Shown here in pieces: positions 32,901-44,580 of a stretch of DNA of 64,000 nt. This DNA is from Bicyclus anynana (lineage: Eukaryota; Arthropoda; Insecta; Lepidoptera; Nymphalidae). The notes under the pieces were generated by a model that saw only the letters and a list, made by a program, of their open reading frames with translations, was not told the origin of the DNA and did not search any database. The DNA is taken from assembly GCF_947172395.1 (NCBI RefSeq), contig NC_069105.1, forward strand, positions 1,178,001 through 1,242,000. The letters are read 5' to 3'. Numbering within the stretch: the first letter of the stretch is position 1; every line of letters starts with the position of its first letter. The position numbers were made by a program, and so were the translations under genes.

Positions 32901-35900
32901 AACAGTTAGCTGTCAGAATCAAGAATTATATAAAAGTTGAGCATCTCATCAACATAAAGCTACTCACGGAAAATGAACTGGATAGTAATCAATTGTAAAA
33001 ATACTCCACGGAGTCTGGCCTATTCCTCAGCCTGTAGACAATTAAAAAAAAATACTTTGTATACTTGGATAATTAAGTTATTAATGATTTTCAAAATACT
33101 TGCAGAGTCCAAAACATTCGAGTGTGAATTCGTTTACCTTACAATCGTTTATGAACAGTGTCGGTGTAATGGAGAAAGGTCTCGTTAATGAGGTGCTTGC
33201 TTTTTGATATATTACTATAAAACTGGCCAAGTGCGAGTCGGATTTTTGTAAAAGTCACATTTAAAAATAATTAAAGTCAAAGCCAATACCGGGCAATGAG
33301 GCCGTGGTGTCTACGAGATAATTAACTAAGGAAAATTCCTTCTCTGAAAATGCAGGTCCGGTAGACCTAGGGTAGGGTGACCTAGGGAAGGGTAGGCAGT
33401 ACCAGCAGTTTATTTTATGAAGAGCAAGCTATTTTTATTTACGTTTTTTATTAAAGGAAGAAAGGCAAGCGCGTTCCAGCTTAGGCTACATCACAATTAT
33501 AGTAAAGCCAAATTTGATGCGGAATGTTTATCAATTATTTATTTTAGGCTTAAAGTTATCACTTAGATATATTAAAAGAAATCTGAAAGATGTTATGGAA
33601 TAAAGAAGCCATTTAAAGTTTAATTATAACGTTCACAGATGTTTCATCAGTTGAAGACAGTGTACGAAGCAGAAGTAGAGATGATAAAGGAAGAAGAGAA
33701 GAGGAAGATTAAGAGATCTATCGCCAATCACGCACTATTGCTACAAAGACATCGAGATGAAGTGAGTTTTATAACAGATATACATCTAATATATCTAGTT
33801 GCCTAGATAGAATCTTTATTGCACACAAGATAAAATAGACATAGATAGTCTCAAAAAAAAAACAGAAAACAAAAGTGAAATTAAATCTGATCTTAAATAA
33901 CAAATCAACAAAGTTGATCCAGACTTCATTAATGCTATCTTTTGAAAAACCGTCCAGTCCCTAGATGAGAGAAAATTATAGTTTTAAGCTTTGAATAGTG
34001 TCTCATAACTAAAAAGTCATTTAAAAAAGGTTTTTTATTCAAAGCTGGAGGAATCATTCAAAGCTCGTAAGGCCGAGCTGGAAAAGAACGTGAATCAGAA
34101 GAAGAAGTTCCTGTGGGGCTTGGCGCGTGCGCTGAGGAGTCAGCACGAGCACATGACATCGGCGATGAGGAGCGTGCAGTACGAGACAGAGAGACTAGCG
34201 GAGAAGGTAATGATGATAACACTATACGAGACGGAGAGACTAGCGAAGAAGGTAATGATGATAACACTTTACGAGACGGAAAGACTAGCGGAGAAGGTAA
34301 TGATGATAACACTTTACGAGACGGAAAGACTAGCGGAGAAGGTAATGATGATAACACTTTACGAGACGGAAAGACTAGCGGAGAAGGTAATGATGATAAC
34401 ACTTTACGAGACGGAGAGACTAGCGGAGAAGGTAATGATGATAACACTATACGAGACGGAGAGACTAGCGGAGAAGATAATGATGATAATACTTTACGAG
34501 ACGGAGAGACTAGCGGAGAAGATAATGATGATAATACTTTACGAGACGGAGAGACTAGCGGAGAAGATAATGATGATAATACTTTACGAGACGGAGAGAC
34601 TAGCGGAGAAGGTAATGATGATAACACTTTACGAGACGGAGAGACTAGCGGAGAAGGTAATGATGATAACACTTTACGAGACGGAGAGACTAGCGGAGAA
34701 GGTAATGATGATAATACTTTACAAGACGGAGAGACTAGCGGAGAAGGTAATGATGATAATACTTTACGAGTCAGAGATTAGCGGAGAAGGTAATGATGAT
34801 AACACTTTACGAGACGGAGAGACTAGCGGAGAAGGTAATGATGATAATACTTTACAAGACGGAGAGACTAGCGGAGAAGGTAATGATGATAATACTTTAC
34901 GAGTCAGAGATTAGCGGAGAAGGTAATGATGATAACACTTTACGAGACGGAGAGACTAGCGGAGAAGGTAATGATGATAATACTGAGAATTCCATAATAA
35001 GGGCCATAATTTCAGAGGTAACTTTACCCTTTATACCGTCAGACAGCAATGCTGCTTAGCAGATTTAAGCATATGTAATTCTTAGAAATCTAATAATACT
35101 AATTTCTTAAAAAAATAATCTTTACTTCCAGGAATCCACAATAAAAGTCCAATTAGGGGAAGCAGAACAAGCACTCAAAAATCGAGGCGAAGAAATGCGA
35201 AACCAAATATCACAAGAGCTCATTCTACTCGAAAGTCATTTAGAGACCATGAAGATAGAGCAAAAAAACATCAACAAAGAAAGAGACGAATTGGAAAATC
35301 TCAAAAACATATACGAAAATAACAGCAAAATTTTGAAACAACAAGAATTTGAAGAGAAGCAAGATTTTAAATTGCATTACCAAGCGTTGAAAGATGAAAT
35401 TGTTGTTCTAAGGTCATATATAGAATCGAAAGTGTCCAAGTGTTTTATGGAAAAAGGCACGGTTATGGATTTGGGTGATGGGTTGATGAATAACAATGTC
35501 GGGGTTAAGGGTGATGATGATAAATTGAAGGGCAGTCAAGTGATCAACGATTTGAAGAAAGCGAAAAACGTGAATTTCAGTCAGGTAAGTTAAAGAGATG
35601 TTTTGCTGGTAATCCTCTCGCACCTACTTCTACAGCGTACAGACTAACTGCATAGCCATTTTTAGTTAGTTCATTTGTTAGGTCATAATATTTATTCACT
35701 TTTATACTGGGGTTCTTTGGAATGTTAGTCTCCCACGCCATACGCTTAGTTTGTTTGGAAAAAAGGAAAATGTCTGGTCTAGATCTTGAAATAGCGACAT
35801 CCTCTGGGATTTTATTATGTTTTTCATAAGTTAACATTTACCATTAACAAAGTCCAATCAGGTGCAGAACCTAGGATTGAATAGGGTATATTTAACATAC

Positions 35901-38900
35901 TTATTTCAACGAAATATCATTTTCATTTTACATCAAATGGCAGTGTTTTTTTTGTTTTACGTACATCTAACATGATTATTTTTAACGAAATTACGTGAAT
36001 AACGGGTTTTCGTTGAAATAATCTTACTACTTGTTAGTACAACTTCTTTATTACTATCATTTCGTTGAAAATACGGTGTTAGATAATTACATAAACGAAA
36101 ATATATTGAAAGACGATGTACTTTCTAAAGTGCTTTTAAACTAAGCCTAATTGTAATAAAATTAATAAATTTTGGATTTGAGTTTGAGCCAAATTCAAAT
36201 TTAAAAAAAATCGGTTTCAGTCAAACTTAGACGAAATCTACCGCCAGTTGAGTGGTTCTCCAAGCAGATCGATCAGTGGTCGAGAGGAAAGTAATGTACG
36301 GGGTTCGACTCCCGACTGTGGCTGCAACCAGCACGTTTGTGACATTGCCGTCTCCAGTCACCATGGTTGCGACGGCTGCGACGGTTGCGACGGTTGCGAT
36401 GCGATGGTACAGTTGCGCGAAGAGAATGACAGGTTGAAGACTTTTGCTAGACAGGTAAATGTTTCATTTTAGTTCTTTTTGCTTTTACAGAAATACTGAG
36501 TTTTTTTTTTTTAAGAAATTTTAAGTAAAAAAAATTCTTAACCCACGGTCGATAGTTTGCAGTGTCACATCTCCGCCTCGGAGAGCAAGTTAAGCTATCA
36601 GTCCCGGTCATCATTTTAAAAAATATTCGCAATATTTTTTAAATACTAGTATGAAAACAAAAGAAAAGAGTGATCTGACTCTAAAATATATATATTATAG
36701 TATATCGTCTCTCCTACAAGGAGTGAGAAATGGCTTCTAGTGGACTGTAGATAGATAGATAGATACATAAATCTATATATGTATAAAGCAATGACAATTT
36801 TAAGGAAAACCCCTAAAGACGGAAGTTTTTTTTTTTAATAGTTTTTATTTTTTAATTCGTTTCATAAGCAACGCGAGCACATAGACGCGCTGTCGAGCGA
36901 GCGCGAGCGCTTGCAGACGCGCTTCGTGAGCGACTGCAGGCCGCGGACAGCGCCATCTGTTGTGGAGAACAGTTTCATCTCGCGCAGTAGGTGAGTGTTG
37001 TATTTCGTTCTGTGAAGCGACGCGAGCACACAGACGCGCTGTCGAGCGAGCGCGAGCCAGTGTTACCAACTGTCAAAAAGGGGTCAAAAACCCCGAAAAT
37101 CGCCTTAATTATTGAGTTGTCCCTCTAAAAAATATAAATTCATAATAATTTAGAAATAATATGCTGTCATATGTTTCGAAAGTCTATATTTAATACAGAC
37201 AAAATACTACGTCTTTATCTGAAGATTCAGATTTTTTGAAATCATACATGTTGACAATGAATAAATTTACCATTTCTTTTTATTCGATGAAAATTGCCGC
37301 CAGTTGCCTCAGAGTGGTTGTAGAATCATATCATATCTTCCAAACCACTGAACGGATTTACGTAATTAGGATATCGTTAGATTTGTCTCAATAACCCAAG
37401 TGTTCTTAGATAGGTGAAACTAAAAAAAAATAACAAGACGACTGTGACTCTATAGACTGTGACTCTATAGGTGAAAAAATATTTTTTTTTCTAATATTGC
37501 AATATGGGTATCAAATATTCAAGAGCTTTTTGTGAGGATTCTAAAATGGTATATCATGGCCATGTTTAAAAAAAAACTACAATTAGAAAAACGTTATTTA
37601 TTAGTTGTCTATACAAAATACGCGAGGCGGATAGGTGCGAGCAGGTTTGTGAAGTGAAAAATAGACTAAAATTATATTGATTTTATATTGATAAATTTAT
37701 TGATTATAAAAATCGGCTAAGTGCGAGTCGGACCTATTAAATAATGTAGAAGAAAATCATTCTATCCAATATCTAAGGTCCCGACTGTTTTCTAATTGCT
37801 TTCTACACTTCTGGACTGAGCTTGTTTTTTTTCTTTTCAGTTTTTTTATACTTTATGCAGTCGGGTTTTTTTATTTGTTTAATTAATTAATTTATTTACA
37901 ACTTTTAAATGGTAACAATTCCGTCACATATATTTTTTGCGTAACTTTAACCGGTTATGAAATGCACGCTACAGAAATTCTCACGGAGAAATTTATTTTC
38001 CCTTTTTTGCCTTGTTGCTCTGATCATCCTATTGGCCATAGCGTGATGTTGTATAGCCAATGACAATCACATATATCGTGGCTTTTTATTGCAGAGATGT
38101 CCCAAAATTGCCCCAGTAAAATGAAAAATACCAAGAGACACAATAATTTTAGCAAATTACAAATTTTATATTGAAAGATATAAACAGATACCTCGGAAAT
38201 AGCGGGGTTTTAAAAACATTTTAATTTTTATCTTCTAGATAAGTATTATGTAAAATGTAATAATACTCAATACGCAATGATACTTAATACGCCATGATGC
38301 TCAATACGCAATAATGTCGCTATCTAGGTTCAAAAAAAATATAATTAATCAAGACAATACAATCAACCCAAAGGTAAGAGCTTCATTGTGACGCATTAAC
38401 TTTTTTGTCTGGGGCAAACAATGTATGTAGAGTGGGACATCTTTGAAAATCAGTTCAAGTAGATCCGATTTTGAAAATTCTTTTACCAATAGAAAGAATA
38501 TGTAATACGTTATTTAAAGATGAATTTAATTAAAAGTTGTTTTTTTTTTATATTTTGTTAGATTAAACCCAACGAGCAGCACCAACACGTTTGGGTGGCG
38601 CAAGGGCGCGGGAGAAGAGTTGAGCATCTTCAGCGGAGAGTCCCGGGTTCTGCTCCCGGGGGATGCGGTGCCCTTCATTGGGGTGCTCAGAGGTCGACAT
38701 GACAGCAGACGGTGAGTCCAAGTCAATGTCCAGATTATATTTTATTATTTACTAAAATGCTTCGAAAATTAGCCATTATTTGCTGTGGCGTGCATAAGTT
38801 TGTCGATCAAGTATGCACTGGTAAGAAAAATTAACCAAACTGGGAACATCTTCATTTAATAAGCATTAAGGAAACAATTCTTATGGTCAGTGGCGTGTAA

Positions 38901-41900
38901 CAGGTTGTCGATCAGGGTATGCACTAGTAATAAAATGCACTAAAAAGACAACTCTTAGGGTATGCAGTACTTTAATGCATGTCTGAAGTGCACATCATCA
39001 TTATTCATCATTATCAACCCATATTCAACTCACTGCTGAAAAGTTGGAGGTGCATGCCCCGGACCGGATTCGAACCCACACCCTCCGGAATCGGAGGCAA
39101 AGGTCATATCCGCTGGGCTATCACGGCTCTCAACCAAGCTCTCGGTTAAGAGTTAGCTTGTCAAAAAATTAAAAAAAAATTTCATCATCAGACAACTGAT
39201 AAACCAGTGGCGCACCCTGCGGCGTCGTCTGTCTCCGCAGACCCAGCCGCACCCCATGACTAGAGACCCCGCCGCGTCGCTGCAACGTACCGGTACGTAA
39301 CATTCAAACACATCTTTTTTGGCTGGTGGGAGGCTTCAGTTGAGGCTTGTTAACACCCTACCAGGTAAGATGTATCACCTAGCGATTTAGCGTTCTGGTA
39401 CGATGTCGTGTAGAAACTGAAAGGGTGTGGATTTTCATCCTCCTAACAAGTTCCATCTTAGATTGCATCATCACTTGCCATCAGGTGAGATTGTAGTCAA
39501 GGGCTAACTTGTAAAGAATAAAAAAAAATTAACCGATTTTAATAAAACTTTTACTGGAACATGGAGTAGGTTAATGAGCATCATTATAGATAACTTTTTA
39601 TCTCGGAAAATCCATGGTTCCCTTAAAAAACTAAGTTAATTTCTAGTCAAAAATAAATCTAAAAATTCTCTCTGGCTCTCCTACTTTTTTTATTATTATT
39701 TACAAGTTAGCCCTTAACTATAATCTCACCTGATGGTAAGTGATGATGCAATCTAAGATGGAAGCGAGCTGACTTGTTAGTAGGATGAAAATCTACACCC
39801 CTTTCGGTTTCTACACGACATCGTACCGGAACGCTAAATCGCTTGGCGGTACTTTTCGATAGGGTAGTCGGCCACGGCCGAAGCCTCCCACCAGCCAGAC
39901 TTGGAACAGAACATATAGGAATAGCCTATATTAAAATATAGTTATAACTGTATTATTATATATTCATATGTTTTCATATATTACAGACATGGTGGATACG
40001 GCTTTTGTTTCTAATGCTAAAGAAAGTGGCAGGTAAGTGTTTTTACTATTTATTTCACTCTCTTTAGTAGAATCAGGTATCTTATATCTCGACCCAGGAT
40101 TCGAACCCAAGACCTCGTGACTAACTATTGAAGTAACGGGCCAGTTAATGTTTGTATCATCATCAATCATCAACTACTCATATTCGGCTCACTGTTGAGC
40201 ACGAGTCTCCTCTCAGAATGAATGGGTTAGGCCATTCATTCTGAGCTGGCCCAATGCGGATTGGCAGACTTCACACACACAGAGAATTATAAAATTCTCT
40301 GGTATGCAGGTTTCCTCACGATGTTTTTCTTTCACCACGTGATATTTAATTTCTTAAAATGCACACAACTGAGAAATTTAAGGTGCCTCGGACCGGATTC
40401 GAACCTACGACCTCTGAATCGAAGGCAGAGGTCATATCCACTGAGCTATCGCGGCTCTACATCCCAATCCATCTCCAATCTTTGTAGGTATATGACTTGT
40501 TGTCGTCGTTATCAACCCATATTCGGCTCACTGCTGAGCTCGAGTCTCCTCTCACAACGAGACTTGTATCACACTCAAATTCGCCAAATTGTCTGTCGTT
40601 TTTTGAGAGGGATGAGGTAAACTCACATATCGAAATTATTTAACACCGATAAATATATCCAATGGCGTGCACTCCATAGATGCATAAACGCAATGCATAC
40701 CCTGAGAATTCTTTACAGACCTGTATTGGAGGAGGAATATTGCATTTTGTACAAATTGTATCCTATAGAGCCTACCCTAGTTAAAAACCTTATGCACGCC
40801 ACTGAATATATCCTACGTGTTTACTGTGGTGTGAGCTTAAATATTATGATAATTTCTTTTAAGTGACAAATCTCAACATATGCAGCCAACTGTCAGTAAG
40901 GCGAGGGAGAAAAGTCCGAAGTCAGTTCTACGGGAAGCTAAGCAAAAGTTAAAGAAGTAAGGAATAATATATCTATGGCTGGTGGGAGGCTTCGGTCGTG
41001 GCTAGTTACCACCCCACCAACAAAGACGTACCGCCAAGCGATTTCGGTTCGATGTCGTGTAGAAACCGAAAAGGGGTGTGGATTTTCATCCTCCTCCTTA
41101 CAAGTTAGCCCACTTCCATCTTAGATTGCATCATCACTTACCATCAGCTGAGATTGTAGTAGTCAAGGGCTAACTTGTAAAGAATAAAAAAAAAAAAATA
41201 TTATTATAAAAAGGTAAAATCTGTGGTGTTGTTGCCGATAATCTCTGTAAAAGTATAAAGATCCATAAAAATAGTCATTTTTGAATTTTTGAAGGAAAAC
41301 TTCTTTACGAATGCTTGACTTGAGAAAAGTTATCAAGCAATGCGTGCTGCCATCTATAAGCACAGTGAAACTGTGTTTGTTATTTTAAACTACCGGTAGA
41401 TGGCGTTTTAGAGAACTTTGAAATGAACCCTTTTTGTTTAAGAACCTTTTGCGATGCAGTTACGCCTGGGGCTCATAGATGGCGCTGTGTTTTTTTTTTA
41501 ATTTATTTTTAATTGACTTCAAATAAAGGAGAAAATATTCTATTCGTAGCAATCTCTTATTTTGTAGTTTTCTTTCAGTCGTTTGTTAACTTTCTTTTTT
41601 TTTTAGTAATGTAGCAAAAGATCCGCCCGCTCCACGTGACAAGAGCCCCAACGCGGTGTTGCGCGAAGCCAAAATGCGGTTACGGAAGTTGGAAATCGAG
41701 GCGGAGGCCGTCGAAAAGTCATATTTGGACTTTCGAAAACGTCAGTCCGAGCTGAGGGAGGAACGGCAGAACTTGGTGCTAGCTGAGAGTGCTATTATTG
41801 AAAGTGTTACTCAAATCGGTAAGTTAAATTTTAGTAGGACTTCAATTCTTCAAGGACTTTCAGTTATTATGGCTTGGAAAAAGTGGTGTCCATTAGATTT

Positions 41901-43213
41901 TTATTTTTTACTAGCTGACGCCGCTAATTGCTACAAAATGAAAATTTCAAAATCCTATAGCCAAATTACATTTTTTATCAAAAACTAATTATGCACTAAG
42001 CTCTTTTCATATCAATTATCTTTAAAAAATTTCGAATTGAGCACAAATATTTTATAGGACCATCTATCCCAAAAAATAAATTTCCAAATATTTTTATATA
42101 AGTCGGTTAAAAATAATTAAAGTTTACAACCTGTCTCAGGAATACTAAAAACATATTTTTTTAATGTTTTCAGAATCAAAACCAATTATATCAAACCTAA
42201 GATTAATTACATCAGAAAAGATAACAACCAACAAGACGCTTGACTACGAAAAGTCGTCAGAAGCGATGAAGATGGACTTTGACAAATACCTTCGAGAATA
42301 TACTAAATACGACGTTGGGCAAACACATTTTCAGAACAAGAATTCTTATATCCAGAAAACTAAACCCATACCTTTTAAAAGTTGTGAAAAAAATGAATTG
42401 AAAACAAAAAACACAAATTATCTAGAAACACCGATAACTGAATTCAGAAAACTATACCAAACGCAAAATATGAAAAAGCGAAATGATATGCATTCAAAAA
42501 TTCCTATACCGATAGAAATATCAGAAACCGACAAAAAAATTGAACCTAAAATCGAAAATTTAGAAAAAAGTCTAAATATTACAAATAATAAACAAGAATA
42601 CGAAATTTTGCAAGAAAATATTAATAAAATTTACGATTTACCCAAAACTAGTACACCCAATGAATCTGTAATAGACAGTACATCTAAAACTATAATAAAA
42701 AACACGAAAACAGAAAACTTAGAAATGGAAAACATAGAAATAGAAAACATAGAAATAGAAAACAAAGATATAGAAAATCAACTAACACTACAAGTAGAAA
42801 ATGTAAATGAAATAAATAATGTAGGTATTACAGAGTCCAAAGACCTTTTGATTGTAGTAGAAAGTTCCATAGACAATGGAGAAACGGATTTGTCGGAAAA
42901 CGAAAATGAAGAACGTAAAATATCTCCACAAATCACTGTTATAGTGAGTCCAAAAACCGATAAAAATGAAAAAATCATATCCCCTAAAGATATATCACAA
43001 AAAGATGCTGAAAAATCAAATAATGATCTATCTATGGAATTAGATTTATCAAAACAAAATGGATCCGAAGTAGAAAAAGATCTACAACATGAAGAATATT
43101 GTGATGATTTTTCAGCAGATGTAGACAATTATAACAGTATATCAGACGGTGGAAGAAACTCTCCAATATCATTGCCAAAAACATCAGAAGACGAAAACTT
43201 TTGGGACAACTAA
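26992..43213 (+). CDS. OFD1: OFD1-like centriole/cilium protein (LisH plus coiled coils), 16 exons
   Basis: Exons: 26992-27175, 27497-27591, 28399-28552, 29370-29498, 31919-32100, 33639-33761, 34045-34206, 35132-35584, 36221-36454, 36869-36990, 38562-38711, 39192-39292, 39987-40032, 40864-40956, 41607-41818, 42174-43213. All phases match and give about 1159 residues. The N-terminus (KYITELFEKNGILNDLRAYL) and a LisH motif (about 79-110: LNILIAEYLIRLDFSYSMSV) are arranged as in OFD1. A Cys-rich patch (about 195-235: CKHFSCCKSCQSRF) follows. Coiled coils occupy about 235-490 and again near 750-810 (REAKMRLRKLEIEAEAVEKS). The C-terminal exon encodes a low-complexity acidic tail ending FWDN. OFD1 acts at distal centrioles and centriolar satellites in cilium formation. 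The exon 7 donor is embedded in a 45-bp minisatellite, so exon 7 length may vary. The family call rests on domain order; another LisH/coiled-coil centriolar protein is possible. Confidence 0.72.
28186..28358 (+). mobile_element. Non-autonomous Helitron
   Basis: It starts TCCTACTAATATTATAAAC. It ends in the hairpin GCGGACG-loop-CGTCCGC followed by CCAG, where intact copies have CTAG. It sits in intron 2 of the OFD1-like gene and ends about 40 bases from exon 3. Confidence 0.8.
28880..29080 (-). mobile_element. LINE 3' UTR remnant
   Basis: TCTGTGACCTCCACACTAGG resembles CTGTGGTCTCCACACTAGAT in the 3' UTR of the LINE at 6252-9028. Only a short UTR piece is recognisable. It lies in intron 3 of the OFD1-like gene. 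Confidence 0.4.
29909..30004 (+). promoter_or_regulatory. U2 snRNA promoter block (PSE-like)
   Basis: Same conserved upstream segment as the inverted U2 copy (5451-5546): CGACATTGCGCTATGAAGAT, TCTAGATCAATGACG and ACGTT at the start. A sequence this conserved outside the RNA implies a working snRNA promoter. Confidence 0.7.
30005..30193 (+). ncRNA. U2: U2 spliceosomal snRNA, inside an intron
   Basis: 5' end ATCGCTTCTCGGCCTTTTGG, branch-point-pairing GTAGTA at 30038-30043, Sm site ATTTTTG at 30105-30111, GC-rich stem-loop IV, end CGGCCCAC. It is identical to 5262-5450 except for one base at 30143. It lies in intron 4 of the OFD1-like gene on the same strand, with its own promoter block. A hAT element inserted 44 bases beyond its 3' end. 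It is probably functional. Confidence 0.95.
30237..30904. mobile_element. Non-autonomous hAT element with 8-bp target duplication
   Basis: Terminal inverted repeats TAGTGTTGGGTAGGACAT (left) and the complement of TAGCGTTGAGTAGGACAT (right). They are flanked by the exact 8-bp duplication GAAGTAAG at 30229-30236 and 30905-30912. No transposase ORF; 668 bp. Confidence 0.8.
31151..31368 (+). mobile_element. Non-autonomous Helitron, divergent subfamily
   Basis: It starts TCTATAAATATAAC and contains CATGAACAGCTGGACCGATT. It ends in the same hairpin GCGGACGAAGTCGCGGGCGT followed by CCGCTAG. The body differs from the 63303-63681 type. Confidence 0.75.
31497..31596 (+). pseudogene. Duplicate of OFD1-like exon 3 (3' two thirds)
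   Basis: It closely repeats 28453-28552 (protein MPGLRFQENDIWSVLHYLG is identical) and keeps the GT donor in the same phase 1. The exon's own acceptor and first third are missing. Upstream in-frame sequence from the nearest AG has a stop, so it cannot be a simple cassette exon. It begins near an ATG, so use as an alternative first exon joined to exon 5 is possible but unproven. Confidence 0.75.
32351..32475. repeat. Foldback element
   Basis: CTGGTTAGTAACAACTTTT and its reverse complement AAAAGTTGTTACTAACCAG are the core arms. Weaker pairing of AAGCAAAAGTG with the CTGTTGCTT side extends them. Intron 5 of the OFD1-like gene. Confidence 0.65.
32476..33638. other. OFD1-like intron 5, remainder
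   Basis: AT-rich. A dispersed-repeat scrap (GGCCAAGTGCGAGTCGGATT) occurs near 33224 and a related piece near 37715. No exon seen. Confidence 0.4.
34166..34985 (+). repeat. 45-bp minisatellite (18 units) across an OFD1-like splice donor
   Basis: Each unit contains the last 27 coding bases of exon 7 (peptide YETERLAEK) followed by the intron start GTAATGATGATAACACTT. The first unit is the true exon end (donor at 34207). Units 7-9 read GAAGATAATG, so their donors are lost. Units 14 and 17 are 43 bases (TACGAGTCAGAGATTAGC variant) and shift the frame. Units 14-16 and 17-18 look like part of a larger secondary duplication. In the exon's frame the array is open to 34914. Confidence 0.95.
37017..37061 (+). 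pseudogene. Duplicate of the start of OFD1-like exon 10
   Basis: About 41 bases (CGACGCGAGCACACAGACGC onward) repeat the first part of exon 10 (36869-36912), including the AAG-type acceptor, then the match ends. It lies 27 bases inside the following intron, with no donor of its own. Confidence 0.75.
37062..38561. other. OFD1-like intron 10
   Basis: AT-rich, with a SINE/LINE-unrelated scrap at 37700-37735 (CTAAGTGCGAGTCGGACC). No exon seen. Confidence 0.4.
39001..39130 (-). mobile_element. SINE family B, internally deleted
   Basis: It has the head (plus-strand ..TATCACGGCTCT, B box GGATTCGAACCC on plus) and the 3' end (ATTATCAACCCATATTC), but the roughly 170-base middle is missing. Confidence 0.8.
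39321..39528 (+). mobile_element. SINE family A, 5' truncated
   Basis: Starts GGCTGGTGGGAGGCTTC and ends GTAAAGAATAAAAAAAAA. The tRNA-like head is missing. It starts 29 bases past the donor of exon 12. Confidence 0.85.
39685..39905 (-). mobile_element. SINE family A, 5' truncated, inverted
   Basis: Reverse-complement copy of the same segment as 39321-39528, only 156 bases away from it, in the same intron. Confidence 0.85.
40157..40458 (-). mobile_element. SINE family B
   Basis: Near-complete: head AGAGCCGCGATAGCTCAGTG on the minus strand, B box GGTTCGAATCC relic, and terminal ATGAGTAGTTGATGATTG. Confidence 0.85.
40508..40561 (-). mobile_element. SINE family B, 3' end scrap
   Basis: ATCAACCCATATTCGGCTCA and GAGCTCGAGTCTCCTCTCA match the 3' end of the family only. 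Confidence 0.6.
40660..40804. mobile_element. hAT-type MITE with 8-bp target duplication
   Basis: Terminal CAATGGCGTGCA and TGCACGCCACTG are inverted copies. The exact 8-bp duplication AATATATC flanks it at 40652-40659 and 40805-40812. Related scraps (GTGGCGTGCATAAG) occur near 38785 and 38885. Confidence 0.8.
40978..41199 (+). mobile_element. SINE family A, 5' truncated
   Basis: GGCTGGTGGGAGGCTTCGG to GTAAAGAATAAAAAAAAAAA. It starts 22 bases past the donor of OFD1-like exon 14. Confidence 0.85.
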
Positions 43214-43644
43214 ATTATTTTCAAAATCCCTTTTTTATAGATACAAAATCTAATTTATTCAAAATATTTTTACGTGTAAAATGAAACGCAAAAAAGATTT
43301 AACCAGTCATAATTTATTTATCTAATGAATTAAAATATATAAAACATACATTTTTTCTTTTAATTTTGTTATGTACATACATCAATTTTTACCACATTAA
43401 ATATAAAAGTACAAACTTTGTTTTTTAACATATATAGCATATTTAACATATAGGAGCAACATTCCATATAACGTTTGGCGATTTGCTAAATATATCAACA
43501 AGGTCGTTATAGCGAATGTATGGTTAGAACTACTTAGTAATCCAGATTAATTATCGTGTAATATAACACATTATGTATATAACATGTCCATATTATATAA
43601 CTTTGCAACATAAAACAAGATTGTACACACTAAATGTCCACACG

Positions 43645-43650
43645 AATAAA
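43645..43650 (+). promoter_or_regulatory. Possible polyadenylation signal of the OFD1-like gene
   Basis: AATAAA lies 432 bases after the stop codon. Other AT-rich candidates are nearby, so the choice is tentative. Confidence 0.35.
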
Positions 43651-44394
43651 ATATGTTATATAGCATGATTTGTTATATAGTCTGCACTTAAGACATTGGT
43701 CATAACCCTTTTTTTCTATATATTTTTGAAATATTACAGTATTCGCAGTACCGATTTAAACCCACGAAACAACTTTTCGCTAGTTTACGACCTTGTTATT
43801 TACATAAATTATTATTATTTTCAAAATATTTTAAATGCGTATAACACGAGGACGTTATTGTCACTAAAACGGAGTAACTACATGGAATTTGTAAAAAATG
43901 CAACTACGAGAAATACATCTAACAGTATACCGGTATTTACCACAGACTATGCGCTTTTTATATAATATGCACATCATAGACAAAAACGTTTTAGATTAAA
44001 ATACACTCGCTAGATGGCAGTAATCATAATAATGAAAAATATATATATTTATTATAAAATCTTTTAAGTTTAGAAGATAATACATATTTTAGTCACTAAA
44101 CCATGCAAGAAACTATAAAGAAAACGTTACTTCCCGGATTCCGTTGGTTTTGTGTTTCACATACTAATACAAAAAAAAGTATGACTTTAGTGCGAATACT
44201 AACGAAAAACAAACACTCTGTAGTAAATACCGGCGTCACATCTAGAACTATCACAAAAAAAAAACTAAACCCACATTGATAAAACAAACAAAATAGTACA
44301 AAATATGAGATTATCATTTTTTATATCCAATAATTCACATAATCATGACAAAAACTATTGTATATATGCTGTGTTATTTTTAAATTTTTAATTC
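43651..44394. other. Intergenic DNA after the OFD1-like gene
   Basis: AT-rich, no supported gene or named repeat. Confidence 0.4.
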
Positions 44395-44580
44395 TTTAGA
44401 AGTTATCCCTTAACTACAATCTCTCCTGATGGTAAGTGATGATGCAATCTGTGGTCGGTGTGGATTTCATCCTCCTAAGAAGTTAACCCGCTTCCATCTT
44501 AGATATTTTTTTTTATTCTTTACAAGTTAACCCTTACATCATCACTTACCATCAGGTGAGACTGTAGTCTTGGGATTGTT
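44395..44580. mobile_element. Mosaic of SINE family A 3' ends
   Basis: Three pieces of the family tail occur in alternating orientation: CTGATGGTAAGTGATGATGC (minus), GTGTGGATTTCATCCTCC (plus), then TTATTCTTTACAAGTTAACC and CACTTACCATCAGGTGAGAC. This suggests nested insertion and rearrangement. Confidence 0.65.

Noticed and set aside
34058..34672. Minus-strand 204-codon ORF of Ser/Pro-rich repeats, and a second plus-strand frame rich in GEGNDDNTLRDGETS
   Set aside because: Both are other-frame readings of the 45-bp minisatellite; the exon frame is fixed by phase from exon 6 and into exon 8.
34166..34985. Regular repeats resembling a CRISPR array
   Set aside because: There are no unique spacers; the units are contiguous 45-bp copies in a eukaryotic gene.
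39207..39292. Later acceptors (after 39207 or 39240) for OFD1-like exon 12
   Set aside because: Both would break the phase from exon 11; the acceptor at 39190-39191 restores it exactly and leaves the frame open.
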